This document shows, piece after piece, positions 9,741 to 21,289 of a stretch of DNA of 64,000 nt. The notes below the pieces were generated by a model. The model ran no database searches. It had not been told where the DNA came from and was given only the letters and a program-made list of their open reading frames with translations. Every line of letters begins with the position of its first letter. The first letter of the stretch is position 1. A program made the translations under genes and the position numbers. The stretch is from Metellina segmentata (Eukaryota; Arthropoda; Arachnida; Araneae; Tetragnathidae): assembly GCA_947359465.1 (NCBI GenBank), contig OX375881.1, positions 122,523,967 to 122,587,966 of the forward strand. Reading direction: 5' to 3'.

Positions 9741-11820
9741 CCCATTAACGACCGCACTACTTTTCTCTTGAAGGAAATGAACAAAAATCATTTTTTAGAC
9801 GTATTAGAGTCTAATTAAGACAAAAAAAAGTAACATGAAAAAAACCTTTATTTGTATAAAAGATACAAAATGTTGCAAAAACGCAACGTCAGTCCAAACC
9901 GACTACTTTTTGGAACGATGAAAATCTTTAAAGTACTTGCTATGTAACGGCACATTACATTTTTTACATACAGTTATTGTTTGGCTACTACAGTTTTTGC
10001 ATCTTTTTCTTTTGTTTGTTGGATATTTCGGAATAGTATGACTTGTTGGATCCTAGGCCACCACCATTTCTTTCATTTTACTTGCACTCGATACATTGCA
10101 ACGAAATTATCAAGCAGGTCCACACCACCCATATGTTTGTTGTAATCCCCGATGAGTTTAGGTAGCTTTATAAATGCGGATTTCTTTATTTTCTTGAGTA
10201 TCTCTTGGCCATTGAAGATGGATTGACTGCATCAAAATTGGTGGCCATAGAGTAACAACGGAATTTTCGTTCCAACGAACTATTACGATACTATGTTCCT
10301 TATCAAAGACGAAGTCATATGTTCCACATTGTTCTTTTTTAATTTTGATTACAGGTGTAATAGGACATTTTCCTAATATGTTGTCACGGATCATTCCAGT
10401 GGCATGAAACCAAGACTTTTTCAATTTCGACAACAACATATGTAATGTAAAAAGTTGTCAAAGTATACGTAGTGGTTTGAAGGAACTTCGACTACACTTA
10501 AAAGATGTTTCCACTTAACCCAGATCCGTCGTTTTATCTGCATATTTACCCGAGTATATATCAAAATGATATAAGTACCCTTCAGAAGAACACAAATGCA
10601 AAACTTTATACCCGAAACGAACGGGTTTTCCTTTCAGAAACATTTTGCACCAATGTCTACCGAAATAAGGTATCATTTGTTCATCGATAGAAAGATTTGA
10701 TGAAAAAACACACACCACTGCATGAAATTGGCATTTAAAATATTTACACACGGACGAACTTTAGCCATTTTATCTGCTTTATCCAATACATTGTTATCCG
10801 CTAAATGCAAATTCTGTTTGATAGTAATATGCATAGAACGTGTTAGTGCTGCACGTAGTAATGGACAGCTGACATTTTCTGCAACTCAACAGTAAAGTCT
10901 TGAGGAAGACATACATAGCCAATATAAAGCAGAAATCCTATAAAACGCTTCAATATAGAAACAGAAAGAGGAAAAATTTTGAAGATTTTCTGCTCTGCAT
11001 ATTTTATACTTTCTTGAGTAATATGTTCCAAAAGATTCTGATTGCACAATTGTAAAAATACATTTACTGGCTCTAGATCATGCAATTTTTGTATAATTAC
11101 TTCATTTTTTGCTTTTTCTATGGTTTCTTTGTCAGCAGGCATTAGTATGTATACAGGAGGCAAATTTTTCCAATCAATATTTTTTTAGGTGATTTAGACA
11201 AATGTTTTTGATTTTGTGATGAATCCGATTAATTTTTTGAAGAAAAAAGTTCGATATCATCAGATATATCTTTCGGTCTCGGCAAATTATCTCCTAACAT
11301 GGCGTCATGAATGCATTCCTAGTCGGTCAGTAAGTTAGGAGGTCTGGAGGGGGGGGGGGAATGCTTTATTCACAGTAAAAAACCGTTTTCTTCGACATCC
11401 GTTATTTTTGGACAAATGTTCATAAAGACACTGCTTTGGACTGACGTTGCATTTTCGCAACATTTCAAAAAATTCATATTTATACAAACAAAGACAAAAT
11501 AGTAACCTTATTTTGTTATGCCATTTTGCAGACTTATGTTTCTAAAACATAAGCGTCTCTTCATGAAATCCTTTGAATTGTTCTGCCGTATGTGAGATTT
11601 TTTTAAAATTAGAGTAAAAAAATCGCAAAAAAATGACAATTTTAGAAATTTATTTTATAAAATCTTGAATTGTGAGAAAAACATTTTTTTCCCCTGGAGA
11701 CATTGAAGCTTTATCTACAAAAAATACAAAAAAAATTGTATAAAAAAAAACGCAATACAGAATAAGAAAAAAAAATGTTTTCACTAATGTTGCGAAAACG
11801 CAACGTCAATCGTTAATGGG
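9741..11820 (-). mobile_element. piggyBac element, full length
   Basis: TTAA flanks both ends (9737-9740, 11821-11824). The terminal inverted repeat CCCATTAACGA occupies 9741-9751 and, inverted, 11810-11820. TTAA duplication plus a CCC/CCY start is diagnostic of piggyBac. The subterminal word AACGCAACGTCA occurs at about 9880 and 11797 in the same orientation and inverted near 11443, so it may be a transposase-binding or fold site. The transposase runs on minus across almost the whole interior. Confidence 0.93.
9903..11300 (-). pseudogene. piggyBac transposase, frameshifted
   Basis: The probable start is the ATG at 11300 (MLGDNLPRPKDISDDIE). Then come the family N-terminal segment (LEPVNVFLQLCNQNLLEHIT), LSIDEQMIPYFGRHW with the first catalytic Asp, YVYFDNF (about 10460) with the second, TGMIRDNILGKCP, and IGDYNKHMGGVDLLDN (about 10140) with the third. 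The C-terminal cysteine-rich finger reads RCKNCSSQTITVCKKCNVPL, ending at the TAG at 9905-9903. All three Asp residues survive, but several frameshifts and stops (for example near 11165, 10750, 10440 and 10070) split the protein. It is therefore a dead copy of a complete gene, related to PGBD-type transposases and cutting and pasting at TTAA. Confidence 0.9.
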
Positions 11821-11824
11821 TTAA

Positions 11825-12100
11825 CTGCTCAAGAAAAGAAAAATGCAATCTAATAAGCCTGTAACAGATGATAAAATTGCAAATTTGCTGGCTAAGCGTT
11901 CGCCAATCTATTCTGAGATTGGCGTTGTTCTAGTACTGGCTTCTGGGAAAAACTCTTTTATACGGCGAGGCAAAACTATCAACGCAGCATATCAGCTCTG
12001 GCAGCGAACGTGTTAAAAGTCCGTCCTTTTAACCCTCCAAATGGTTTCAACGAGATATATCCTTCATACAGATCTGACCAACTTTCATAGATATAAGGTA
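11825..12100. other. Short gene-free spacer
   Basis: Lies between the piggyBac TTAA and the second Helitron. A weak frame near 11890-12010 includes CTAAGCGTTCGCCAATC, but nothing is recognisable. Confidence 0.4.
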
Positions 12101-13594
12101 CTAGTAAAATACCCGACCTTACTCGGTTTGAGTTGATTTACTCTAAATTGAAGAGATGATCAAAATATACAATTACTTACGTTTTTCGTAGAATAAAATA
12201 ATTTTTTAACACCTTTCGTTATCTTAATATTTTCTACCACTTTCGACACAAATCGTACACTTACATATCCATTCATGCAATACATTTCACATACATCGCA
12301 CCCTAGCTGTATGACAAAGCTTCAAAAGGACGAAAGGTGACATTAAGGTTACTACTACAAAATACGATTTTGAGGGGAATTTATAATCCCCTTTAAGATC
12401 TTTTCACGTTCAAATCAATTAATAAAAACGATTTTTTACGGTGAGTGCTCTCGCACTCATAGTCAGCAAAACAATATTTTTTTACTTGTGGCACTCCTGC
12501 ATCGGGCATACGAAATGGTGGAATTTGAAATTTTCTGCCATTATGACAAAGAATTTTATGTTTGAAAAGTTAAAATTCGAATTTTTTAAATATTATTATT
12601 CTTTCAATAATGGCATATTTACACTTAAAATTTTCATATTCTGACTTACCTGCCACTTTATGTCGAATACTTTGTGGTGGTGTTGCGTGTGATGAAAAAG
12701 AAACACTATCTAAACAAAACTAATAAATATTTAAAACACAAAACAAAAGAAAACAGATGAATGAAACAAAATGAACAATGTCGGGAAAAAGTTGTTCCAA
12801 AGATATTAATTTGTCATTCCTTTTTATCTCTTGATCTCGCAGTTGCCACAACTTACAACTAAAAATTGCACAAAATTTAGAAATGCAAAATTAATTCAGA
12901 ACGAAAGAAACACGAGTCTCCGTTTTATTCCCGTTCGTTGAAAAATATCGTCTGTCCCAAATATTCGGAAATCGTTTACATTGCGCAAAGAACAAAACAA
13001 ACAAACAAACAAAAAACTACAAATAAATAAAGTAAGCTGAAATTTTATATTAAAAAAAAATTAAAAAATAATGATTGTTTTTAAGCAGTACTGGTAAATC
13101 AAATAAAAATAATCGTAATACTCAATATACATTCCAATTTTTCCAAAACTACCAAATTATGGTTGATTTAAGTTCACTTACTCAGGTGTTTTAGTTTGAA
13201 GGTCATCTAAATATGAAAATAAAAAAAATGTTTAATATTGCATTCACTAAACTAATAGATAGTATATACAATAAAACACATTTCAATCAAATATCTGGAA
13301 TAAAATTCACGTGATGCCTACACAAACACAAAAGCGAACATAGAACAGAAAGACGGACAGACTTTCGCAACCAATTCCACTCACTAAATGAAGATAAGTT
13401 CTCTCTGAATGTAAATTTCCATGAAAATATATTAAATCCTGTGAACGTATATAGGGCACATACAGACAGACATACAGACACCAAACGCGAAAAAGGCAGA
13501 TTGTGCATCAGAAGGGTCCAAAACGGATAGAAAACTTGAAATGGGTCGAAAATACTGAATGTACAAACAAACACTCCATTCTTATTTATATAGA
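12101..13594 (-). mobile_element. Non-autonomous Helitron, copy 2
   Basis: Same family as 300-1940. On minus it begins TCTATATAAATAAG at 13594 and ends CTAG at 12104-12101. It is flanked by A (13595, complemented) and T (12100, complemented), and has the same hairpin before the 3' end. It is about 150 bases shorter than copy 1, largely because the 20-bp minisatellite has one unit here. There is no Rep/helicase. Open frames inside it (12441-12644, 13287-13574) are not genes. Confidence 0.85.
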
Positions 13595-13599
13595 TATCA

Positions 13600-14300
13600 T
13601 CATTAGGATAATACCGAATTTGTTTATGATGACAATATCATGATCGAGTTAACCACAAAGAGGTTAAGCAGTTGGAACAATTTCTCTTATTTTGAAACTC
13701 ATAAATAATAGATATTTTACAGCTATTATTTTCATTTCATAAAATTGAAAAACATTGACAAAGTCCTCAAGCACACGTTTGAACAAGAGCCATTAATGAA
13801 TGGTTCAAGTCTTCTGTCTTTAGTTTGGCACAGCTTGGCCAAATCTGGTTCTTGCGTCATGAAACACCCACATGCTCCGCCCCTTTTAATAAAAGGTGAT
13901 GCCTATACATTGAACATATACACTTTTAATTCGAAGCATAATGCAATTTCTTTCACCGATAATTGAATTGACAGTATATCAATACAATTTATGCTTAATT
14001 AGAGCTCATTTGCTAGAATTAAAACACCTTCTTTTTATGACCTAATGAAATACTTTCTGCTTATAATCACCATGAAGTGCGAGGAAAGAGATAATTGAAA
14101 CACCAAACAAACTTATGAGTTAAAACATCTCTTCGAAGCCCAAACAAGGCGTATTGCCTTTGTGAGAATACTTTTTAATTACTAATTGGAGTTTTACGTG
14201 TCGTCGTTTCCTTAATTAGAAATACGATTCTTTGCGGCATTCGCCCAAGGAAGTCTCAGTTACACAAGAAAGCAGATCGCTCCAAAATGAAATTAATAAT
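13600..14300. other. No recognisable gene
   Basis: AT-rich sequence. The open frame at 13745-13966 has no family match that I know and ends in low-complexity sequence. Confidence 0.45.
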
Positions 14301-14430
14301 ATCTGCTATTGTTTTCTAATTTAATCATCGAGGAATCTGTGTTATCAAAAATGAAACAAATTCGCCTCATTTGCAGTTGTGTTGCCTTAAAAGTGTTCTT
14401 ACAAATTAATTATTCATCTGAGGTAAAAAC
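14300..14430 (-). repeat. Dispersed repeat, copy 2 (inverted partner of 7405-7535)
   Basis: Reverse complement of the repeat at 7405-7535, with shared words such as GAATCTGTGTTATCAAAAAT and ATTATTCATCTGAGGTAAAA. Divergence is modest and the family is unknown. Confidence 0.7.
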
Positions 14431-14584
14431 TTAGTAAATATATGGCTTTAACGAAACCGATAATAGTTTTTTTTCTTTGTTAAAATCGAAATTAGTTGTT
14501 TAAATTTCGGATAATTGTCTATTATTTAACCGTCCAGCTAGTTTCGCTAGTGTAATTCGTACATCAATAACTGACCAATTTTGC

Positions 14585-14683
14585 TAATGACGAGATATCT
14601 CGATATATTACGATATTGCAACTTTTCTGAGGATAACGAGGAAAAATCTCCTCAGATTTCTTCTAATGACGAGATATCTCGTC
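14585..14683. repeat. Duplicated GACGAGATATCTCGTC palindrome
   Basis: The word TAATGACGAGATATCT occurs at 14585-14600 and again at 14664-14679. The second occurrence extends to a perfect 16-base palindrome at 14668-14683. The same 16-base word recurs at 54473-54488, and shorter relatives lie near 5.33, 43.70, 51.95, 59.02 and 59.54 kb. Function is unknown. Confidence 0.75.
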
Positions 14684-14800
14684 TACACAAAAAACAAGAC
14701 GTAACTGCATGAAAACTGCATTCCGTTGATGAGGAATTTTTAATCGGTCTTGTTCATTAAATCAAAGGCTCTTCTCGTTTCCCATAGTTTTGGTTATATA

Positions 14801-15684
14801 CACAGTCCAGTCACATTAATGTGACCACAACCTACTTTCGACGTCAACGTGAAATAACCAATCACAAAAGGCAGGTGGCAGCACATTGCAGTGAAGTGTA
14901 TATAAAGGATGTCCTAGGGCATCAGAAAGCATTTCAATCGTTGCCGTAATGCAGAAACTTAGCGATTTATCCGACGTCCAAAAGGACATGATTATTGGCT
15001 TTCGGGCCAAGGGTGGAAGCATTTCGGAAATGGCTAATTTTGTGAACTGTTCGCGTGCCGCCGTGGTAAAAGTATACCGTGCATGGCAAAAGGGCGCTAT
15101 CCAAAATCAGCGGCGTGGCACATGTGGTGCACCACGTGCTATAGATGACAGAGGCGAACGAAAGCTACAGAGATGCGTTCGGGCGAATAGACGTGCACCT
15201 GTTGAGCAACTGACCACCCAGATGAACCAAGGGGCTACCAAGAGTGTATCCTCAACAACGGTTGAGCGAACGTTGCTGCGCATGGGACTCCGCAGCAGAC
15301 GCCTGGTCAATGCACCCATGCTGACTGCTGTTCATCGGCGACAAAGGCTGGAATTTGGACGCCAGTACCGCAACTGGGCGTCCACAGAGTGGTGACAGGT
15401 GGCTTTTTCCGATGAATCACGTTTTATGCTCCATCGGACAGATGGACGTTGGCGTATGCGGCGTGAAACGTCTGAAAGCAAACACCCTGCAACAATTGCC
15501 GGAAGGATCCAGGCTGGAGAAGGGAGCATTAAGGTTTGGGGAATGTTTTCCTGGCATTCACTGGACGCACTCATCATCAGAAACCTAATTGACTCTCTTC
15601 CTGCACGTCTCGCAGCGGTCCGCTCTGCCATAAGTGGTTATTCTGGCTTTTGACAGGTGGTCACATTAATGTGACTGGACTGTG
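14801..15684 (+). mobile_element. Tc1-like element, internally deleted, intact ends
   Basis: Terminal inverted repeats of at least 27 bases begin CACAGTCCAGTCACATTAAT (14801) and are repeated inverted at 15658-15684. The repeat itself contains a 14-base palindrome (TCACATTAATGTGA). The left flank is TA and the right flank has decayed to TT. At 884 bases it is well short of the roughly 1.2-1.6 kb of complete relatives because part of the catalytic domain is deleted. The ends are nearly perfect, so it is comparatively young. Confidence 0.9.
14949..15653 (+). pseudogene. Tc1-like transposase, deleted catalytic core
   Basis: ATG 14949 starts MQKLSDLSDVQKDMIIGFRA. The paired-type HTH follows (SISEMANFVNCSRAAVVKVY), then the linker and second HTH (KSVSSTTVERTLLRMGLRSR). 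Frame 1 is open for 148 codons to a TGA at about 15393. The same frame then continues with VAFSDESRFMLHRTDGRW, which carries the first catalytic Asp, and KVWGMFSWHSLDALII. It jumps directly to RNLIDSLPARLAAVRSA, the normal C-terminus. The second Asp block and the final Glu block are missing, so the deletion is between catalytic residues 1 and 3. It cannot be active. Confidence 0.88.
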
Positions 15685-15689
15685 TTTAT

Positions 15690-17435
15690 CTTATACTTAC
15701 GTGTATGTTATTTACTGCTGATATTTTATATCGCTGTAATGTAATAACGAGCTTAACAGTCTGATTAATTATTATATTCGCCTTTAATATACAATCAATT
15801 CTATTTTAGGATTTGGAGAAAATATAAAAATGCAATGCAATACTTCGCAATGTAGAATTCTACTTGGGACTTGCAATCATGGATATGTTTAAGGTATCCA
15901 AATCCGTTATAAATGTCATTTTCGACCAAAAATTTCAAAAAAGTTTTTGAACATTATTTTATTGAGTATTTATTTGAATTTCAAAACTATATTTGATTTT
16001 TTTCTGTGAATTAATTAGTTGCAACGATATTAAGAATTTAATCAAGGTGGGAAAGCCTGAAGTAGGTATGAAAACACCGGAAATACCCATTAAAAGACAA
16101 AATAAATGCCAAAATTTAAATTTAAAACTTGCATTTTTTTGCAAATAAAATTTTTGGATGGTTACTCAAATATTTAAATGGTTTCTCTTTTGGAAAAAGT
16201 GTGAACATTTTAAAAGAGAAGTGAAGAACAAAATTGTTTACAGAAACAGTAAAAGTAAGAGAGAGCAAACAATACTCTTAAAACTAGTAATTTAGTGCAA
16301 AAATAGTTTGATGTATTATTTCCTCACTTCAAATGTGATAACACAAAAAGTTATGGATGGATTCTCTTAAAACATCGAGAACTTGTTCTTTATAATGTTG
16401 TCTAGGTAATGAACTAGAATGATTTTGCCGAGTTCACACACACACAACAGTTTTTAAACTATGGCCATTTATTTAAGAAATAGGACTGTAAAACTATCAC
16501 AAATCTGGTATTCATTTTTCGATCTCTTGTAAAATATTTGTTTATTAAAATTTCATTTTGATTCTAGTGCATTCCCTAGAAAAATGCGTGTAGTTTATTT
16601 TGGATAGCATCATTTTTCAAATGGGTCGAATAGATTTTCAAGTAACTCATTTAAAGGTTTTGACACATTTCATACATAATCATTATTTTTACAAAATTAT
16701 TCATATATATTTTAAATATTTGTAGCCCAAAGCTATTGCTTAATAACACCAAACATTAAAATATCATTCAAATGTTTCTATGCCACAATAAAAAAAAGTG
16801 TCTCGAACGTGTTCTGATACCTTAAAAAATAGAAACCTATGTCTCTTATGATGATACAAAAGCTCAATGGGTACGCCCACTGTTCTAAGAACTTTCGAGT
16901 TGTGAGCTGGACATTTTTGATTCTTCCTTGGGCGTATTCCTCTATTCTGTGTCAGTAAAAACTATCAATGTGTGTTTGTCCATTATTTAAGTTTGTCTTG
17001 TGTTCGGCACTGCGTTGCCTAATATGGCCCAGCGCCATAAAAACTCAATTCAACCTATCGATCTATAAGGATACAATTATACGACGTGTCGGATAAATTT
17101 TAATTGCGTTGATCCTATACGAAAGATAGTCTAAGTTCCAAATCTGTAACAAAATTTATCTTTAATTTCGAATTGTAACCTACCTTCAACGCACAAAAGA
17201 TAATTAACCCTATTTCATTTGTCTTAGTTCTGTAGAGGAAATCAAGAACAATTCCAACTCCCCGTGAAAACAACATTGAGTAATATGATAAATTACTAAC
17301 TATTCAATTCAACCCATGCCGGGTAATTTAGTTACGTCAAAAAATGTGTTGCCTGATCATTTTTTCCTTTGTTATTAGATCTCTGTGCATTAACTTGAAA
17401 TAAAAGGTATATATTCTAATTGATTGTTTTGGTTA
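15690..17435. other. Long AT-rich stretch without recognisable gene
   Basis: No coding, RNA or repeat-family signal that I can support. A short CA run lies at about 16436-16447. It may be old intergenic or intronic DNA. Confidence 0.5.
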
Positions 17436-17439
17436 TGTT

Positions 17440-17700
17440 GGCCTCTTTGTCAGACTGATTAGCAAATGGAGGGTTCTGATTTCGAAACTCTATCCAAACA
17501 AACAGTCCTCACGTTGCCTGGGTGGGTGTGGCGTTTAGTGAGTGGGGTGCCAGTTTAGGTGTTGAGCTCGTCATGCGACAGTATTTCCAAGTGACGACGG
17601 GTTGTCTTCGGAGCGTTCCGTCCGGAATGGATCATGAACCGTCGCCAATAGCCAGTTGTGTTGCTCCAGTGCATCGTTTATTAACGACCTACTTGCCAAA
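17440..17700 (+). mobile_element. SINE-A copy with decayed type-2 head
   Basis: The body in plus orientation reads GTCCTCACGTTGCCTGGGTG, GAGTGGGGTGCCAG, GAACCGTCGCCAATAGCCAG, GTGTTGCTCCAGTGC. Upstream, TTAGCAAATGGAGGGTTCTG with a T-arm-like GATTTCGAAAC suggests the second (type-2) tRNA-like head. Confidence 0.75.
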
Positions 17701-17845
17701 CTGATTTTATCTAGGGGAGGGGGAGGGAAATCACTGTATTGTTACAATTTTAGTTGGATACATTTACAGTAGTGAAGAGAGATATTCGACTAAAACATTA
17801 GAGAGAAATAGTAGACTCTAAAATACTGTTTCAATCAAAGCTCAA

Positions 17846-18697
17846 TCTCTACTGTTATAAAAAGAAGATTTTGTTTGTTTGCTTGTGTCTTTCTTGGCCA
17901 AAAAGTCCTGACGAATCTATGGCAATCACAGTAATGAGATTTGGCCCACATGTAGTGCAAATTGTTTGCAATTTTAGGGTCGAGTCGAATTTTCAAATTC
18001 AATGTGGAACATTTCTAAATGAATTTAATAGTTTTTTTCACCATTCTTATTTCTTCCGCGGACTGAAGAAGCATCAAAATTTAGACTTTTCGCCCTCACG
18101 TCAGCCTCTGGAACCATGACAAGTTTTTTTCATCTTCCCGTCTAGAATGGGAGAGAACACATTCGAATGACCTTCGTTTGTTTCTAGATTCATTCATTTT
18201 TATTTCCTGCGAAACTGATTCCAATGAAGCAAAATATATTACTAAAGTTATCACTGACGTTCTTCAGTGCTTTTTTCTATCGCAGCGATCGTTAAAGGTA
18301 GAATAAAAGTGTTAACCGATTTGTAATCTGCGAAAAATTTTACACCAGCTATATATCTTATACGTTTGATTTTCTTTTAATCTTTTATATTTTCACAAGG
18401 GATTGTGACGTCATGCGAATTTTCGCTTTCCAAAAATAAACGGATTGCATTTTCTGCCCTTCGTGCAAAATTAAAATAAAAACATATTACATTTCCTGCC
18501 TTATTCCATTTCAGCGAAGGAAGGAGAGCAAAAAAATAAAAAACATTTTGTCTGGGATTGTTAACTTCTTTTTTCGTAAAATCGTAATCGTTAAAGATAG
18601 ATTAAAAATTTCAACGTATTTGAAATCTGCGAAACATTTTACACCAGATTAATACCTTACACCACGGGCAACGCCAGGCTAGCCACGCAGTGGCTAG
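17846..18697 (+). repeat. Possible degenerate Helitron-like element
   Basis: It starts TCTCTACTGTTATAAAAAGA after an A and runs into FVCLCLSW/AITVMRFG-like sequence, which I associate with 5' parts of Helitron-type repeats. It ends CGGGCAACGCCAGGCTAG and then a hairpin AGCCAC-GCA-GTGGCT running into CTAG (18694-18697). The following base is A, not T. A direct pair lies inside (ATCTGCGAAAAATTTTACAC at about 18327, ATCTGCGAAACATTTTACAC at about 18623). There is only one copy in the window, so the ends are not confirmed. Confidence 0.3.
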
Positions 18698-18790
18698 AGT
18701 AAAATCATTGAAACAAATTGTGATGCACGTAAAATTTTACGTTTCAGCTTTGTAAACATGTTACTGAAAGGCCCATATTACTTACTATAT

Positions 18791-19216
18791 GGCCCGATGC
18801 ACACATTCGTTTTTCAACGTGCGGCAACGCAAGTGCTGTTTGAGATACATTAGATCCAATAGAGTAGTGCACACATACCTCCGGCGATGCTGCGGCGACG
18901 CACGTCCCACTTGCGTGCAATTTGTACCGCCTTTCCCCACGTCGCCGCAGCTCGCCGCACACGCGTGTCCTGTCTCTGGTACCTTGTTTTCATAAATAAA
19001 TGGAATATAAATAAAATTTAATAAATGTAACCAGTAACGTCAATTTTGTTTCAAAATACATCTTTGTACACCAAGTAAGCGAAATAAGCTTCGAAGATAT
19101 TCATCGCAAATGGAGAGAAAGAAGTACTTGCGTCATTTCGCGGTTATGTGTGCATAGTTGGGCTTCGGCACCTCAGCGGAACCGCACGTTCCAAAAGCGG
19201 ATCTGTTCACCGGGCC
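18791..19216. mobile_element. GC-rich MITE with imperfect inverted ends
   Basis: The left end GGCCCGATGCACACATTCGT and the right end read inverted, GGCCCGGTGAACAGATCCGC, match imperfectly. Both then continue AACGTGCGGYNNCGC. The 426-base interior is non-coding although both strands show open frames. G/C-starting ends and the small size suit a PIF/Harbinger-type MITE, but I see no clear 3-base target duplication, so the superfamily is a guess. Confidence 0.6.
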
Positions 19217-19569
19217 TAAATTTTATTTCTGTTTTCTAAACCTTCCCCCCCTCCCGAACGTATTTCTGATTTCAAGTACTTCAAGTCATAAAAAGTGATT
19301 TTTCAACTAACCAGTCCAAAACTTCATTCATGGGTTGATGAATGAAAGGTAAAACCTTTTCGACGATATATCGTTTTAAAGTATCGAAATTAGTAATTTT
19401 GTAGTAACATATATAAAAAGAATTTTCACTAATAGTTTTGGTAAATAGCCCAAATAAATGGATGTATCTATAAAATACTGTATGTGTAGCAGGTGCAAAA
19501 AATGTTTCATTAATCTTTCAAAATTTCATTAATCGTTTGAAAAACATTTTTTTTCAGAGAAATCTATTT

Positions 19570-20065
19570 ACAGGGGTTCAGAAAGTGTCCTTGGAGGGGG
19601 GAATCGACTGCGCACCGTTGTTTTCAAAAATACCCCACATAGGTTCAATTATATTTCGATCGCGGGACTGAGGGGGCCAGATGAGGTGCTCTATTTCATC
19701 GTCGTGTTCATAAAACCAGTCTCGGGCGATTCCACAAGTGTGAAAGGGGGCATTATCATCTTGGAAGACTGGTCGTTTATCAGGAAACACAGTTTGCACC
19801 ATTGGGTGAAGATGGTAGGCCAGAAGACTGACATAATCCTCTCCTGTAACACGGCCATTCAGATCAACAAGTGGGACAAGACCACGATATGATATCGCAT
19901 CCCAGATCATCACTGAAGCGCCGGCATGCTTAACCGTAGGCCGAAGACAGTCAACTTGATAAGCGTCTGGTGGCGTTCTGCATAAGTAAACAAGTCCATT
20001 TGTCGGGAATAATGTGAACAACGATTCGTCAGACCATATTACATTCTCTCATTGTTGTTGTGTTC
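19570..20065 (-). pseudogene. Tc1-like transposase, C-terminal fragment
   Basis: The minus strand encodes the catalytic half of a Tc1-like enzyme: TVKHAGASVMIWDAISYRGL, GRVTGEDYVSLLAYHLHPMV, VFQDDNAPFHTCG with the second Asp, and QSRDRNIIEPMWGIFENN with the final Glu. The frame is open for 147 codons but starts mid-protein. The same family is present full length at 22082-23321. Here both element ends are missing. Confidence 0.85.
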
Positions 20066-20890
20066 AATTTTTTTGCTCGCGACTCCATATTCGTCGCTTC
20101 AAGGGGCATTGCATGGTGTAATCAATGGTTTTTAAGAAATGTGAATTGTTCGTTGAAAGCAGTGATTTGCTTTTGGAAAGCGCTGTAATATTACCTTTCT
20201 ACTTATTAAAAATTTGTTATCGATTGAGGGGTCTCAGGACTGTTAAAATGAAGAAGGAAGCACGTTTTGAACAAGATTTTCGTTTTACAACATCTTTTTT
20301 TTCAAACTCAGTTTTAAACAAAAATGTTGTTGCAGTCAGAAAACCATAGTATCTGAGTAATAAATACAACTGGTTTGTTTTAAAATAACTTAAAATTTTT
20401 TAATATTAAGTTGAAATTTGTATTTTTTACAAAAGTTTAGAATTGATGCATTTCACGGCGCTCAGTGCCATTTATTTAAAAATCAAGATAAAACCCAAGA
20501 ATTTATTTTAACTGGTTCTTCGTAGTTTGGTCTATAAACCGTACACTTTTTCCAGTTTAAAAAGGAGTATTTTTTTAAAAATTAAAATGTTCATTTTTTA
20601 CAATTTTTATAAAAACTTTCAAATTAGTCAAATTGTCATAAACAAAAATATAGTCAATATTTGAAAATAAAATTGTGTAAGTTATAAAGTGATACATAAT
20701 GATTGTAAATATACAATTTCTTATAAAAATGTTTGCTACTTTTTAAACTATCCTGCGCGGTACCTGAAAAAACACATTTTGAGAAAAACACGCCTAAAGT
20801 TTAAATTTAGAAGTAGATGTTTAAAAATAAATACTTATATTAAAATGTTCCAGAAGAATAAACATGGCCTTCTATTAAAATCTGGTCATT
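20066..20890. other. No recognisable gene
   Basis: A and T-rich sequence with long A/T runs. Open frames at 20125-20349 and 20689-20892 are lysine/phenylalanine-rich low complexity without motifs. Confidence 0.5.
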
Positions 20891-20892
20891 AG

Positions 20893-21245
20893 CTGCTATT
20901 TCTTTTTCAACTTTTTTGCTCGACGAGGCTCAAATGAAGCAGCACTTACCCTCTTTTCGGCTATATCAACACGTTTTAAATCTTTGGATATCCATTCCTT
21001 CACATCTTGTTCTCTAATTTTTAAATTTAAACTTGTGAGGATGTGTAGAATACTTGTGTGGCCCTCACTGTAAAAACATTTTGCAATATATGCTGCAATT
21101 TCAGCCACAGTAAAACCTGAACCAGAAACCTTTGGACAGTACTTCCAAATCAGAGTTGAAAGACTCGTTTGGGTTTTGAGTCCTCCCACCCAAGCAGCCC
21201 TTCAATAATTTGGGTTCTGACAAATCCTTAAAAATAGGTTTAATT
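20893..21245 (-). pseudogene. Kolobok-type transposase C-terminus, fragment
   Basis: The minus strand reads FKDLSEPKLLKGCLGGRTQN, NESFNS, then after a one-base slip LIWKYCPKVSGSGFTVAEIA, and finally CFYSEGHTSILHILTSLNL with a lysine-rich tail to a stop at 20896. The (L-L-K-x-C-x-x-G-x-T-Q-N)-(N-E-S-x-N-x-x-x-W) signature also occurs in the TTAA-flanked element at 46706-48141. Family assignment follows that element and is tentative for this fragment. A frameshift lies near 21185. Confidence 0.6.
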
Positions 21246-21289
21246 TAAACTCACGTAGACCGTTACGACGATTGCCTTTAACAGCAGTG

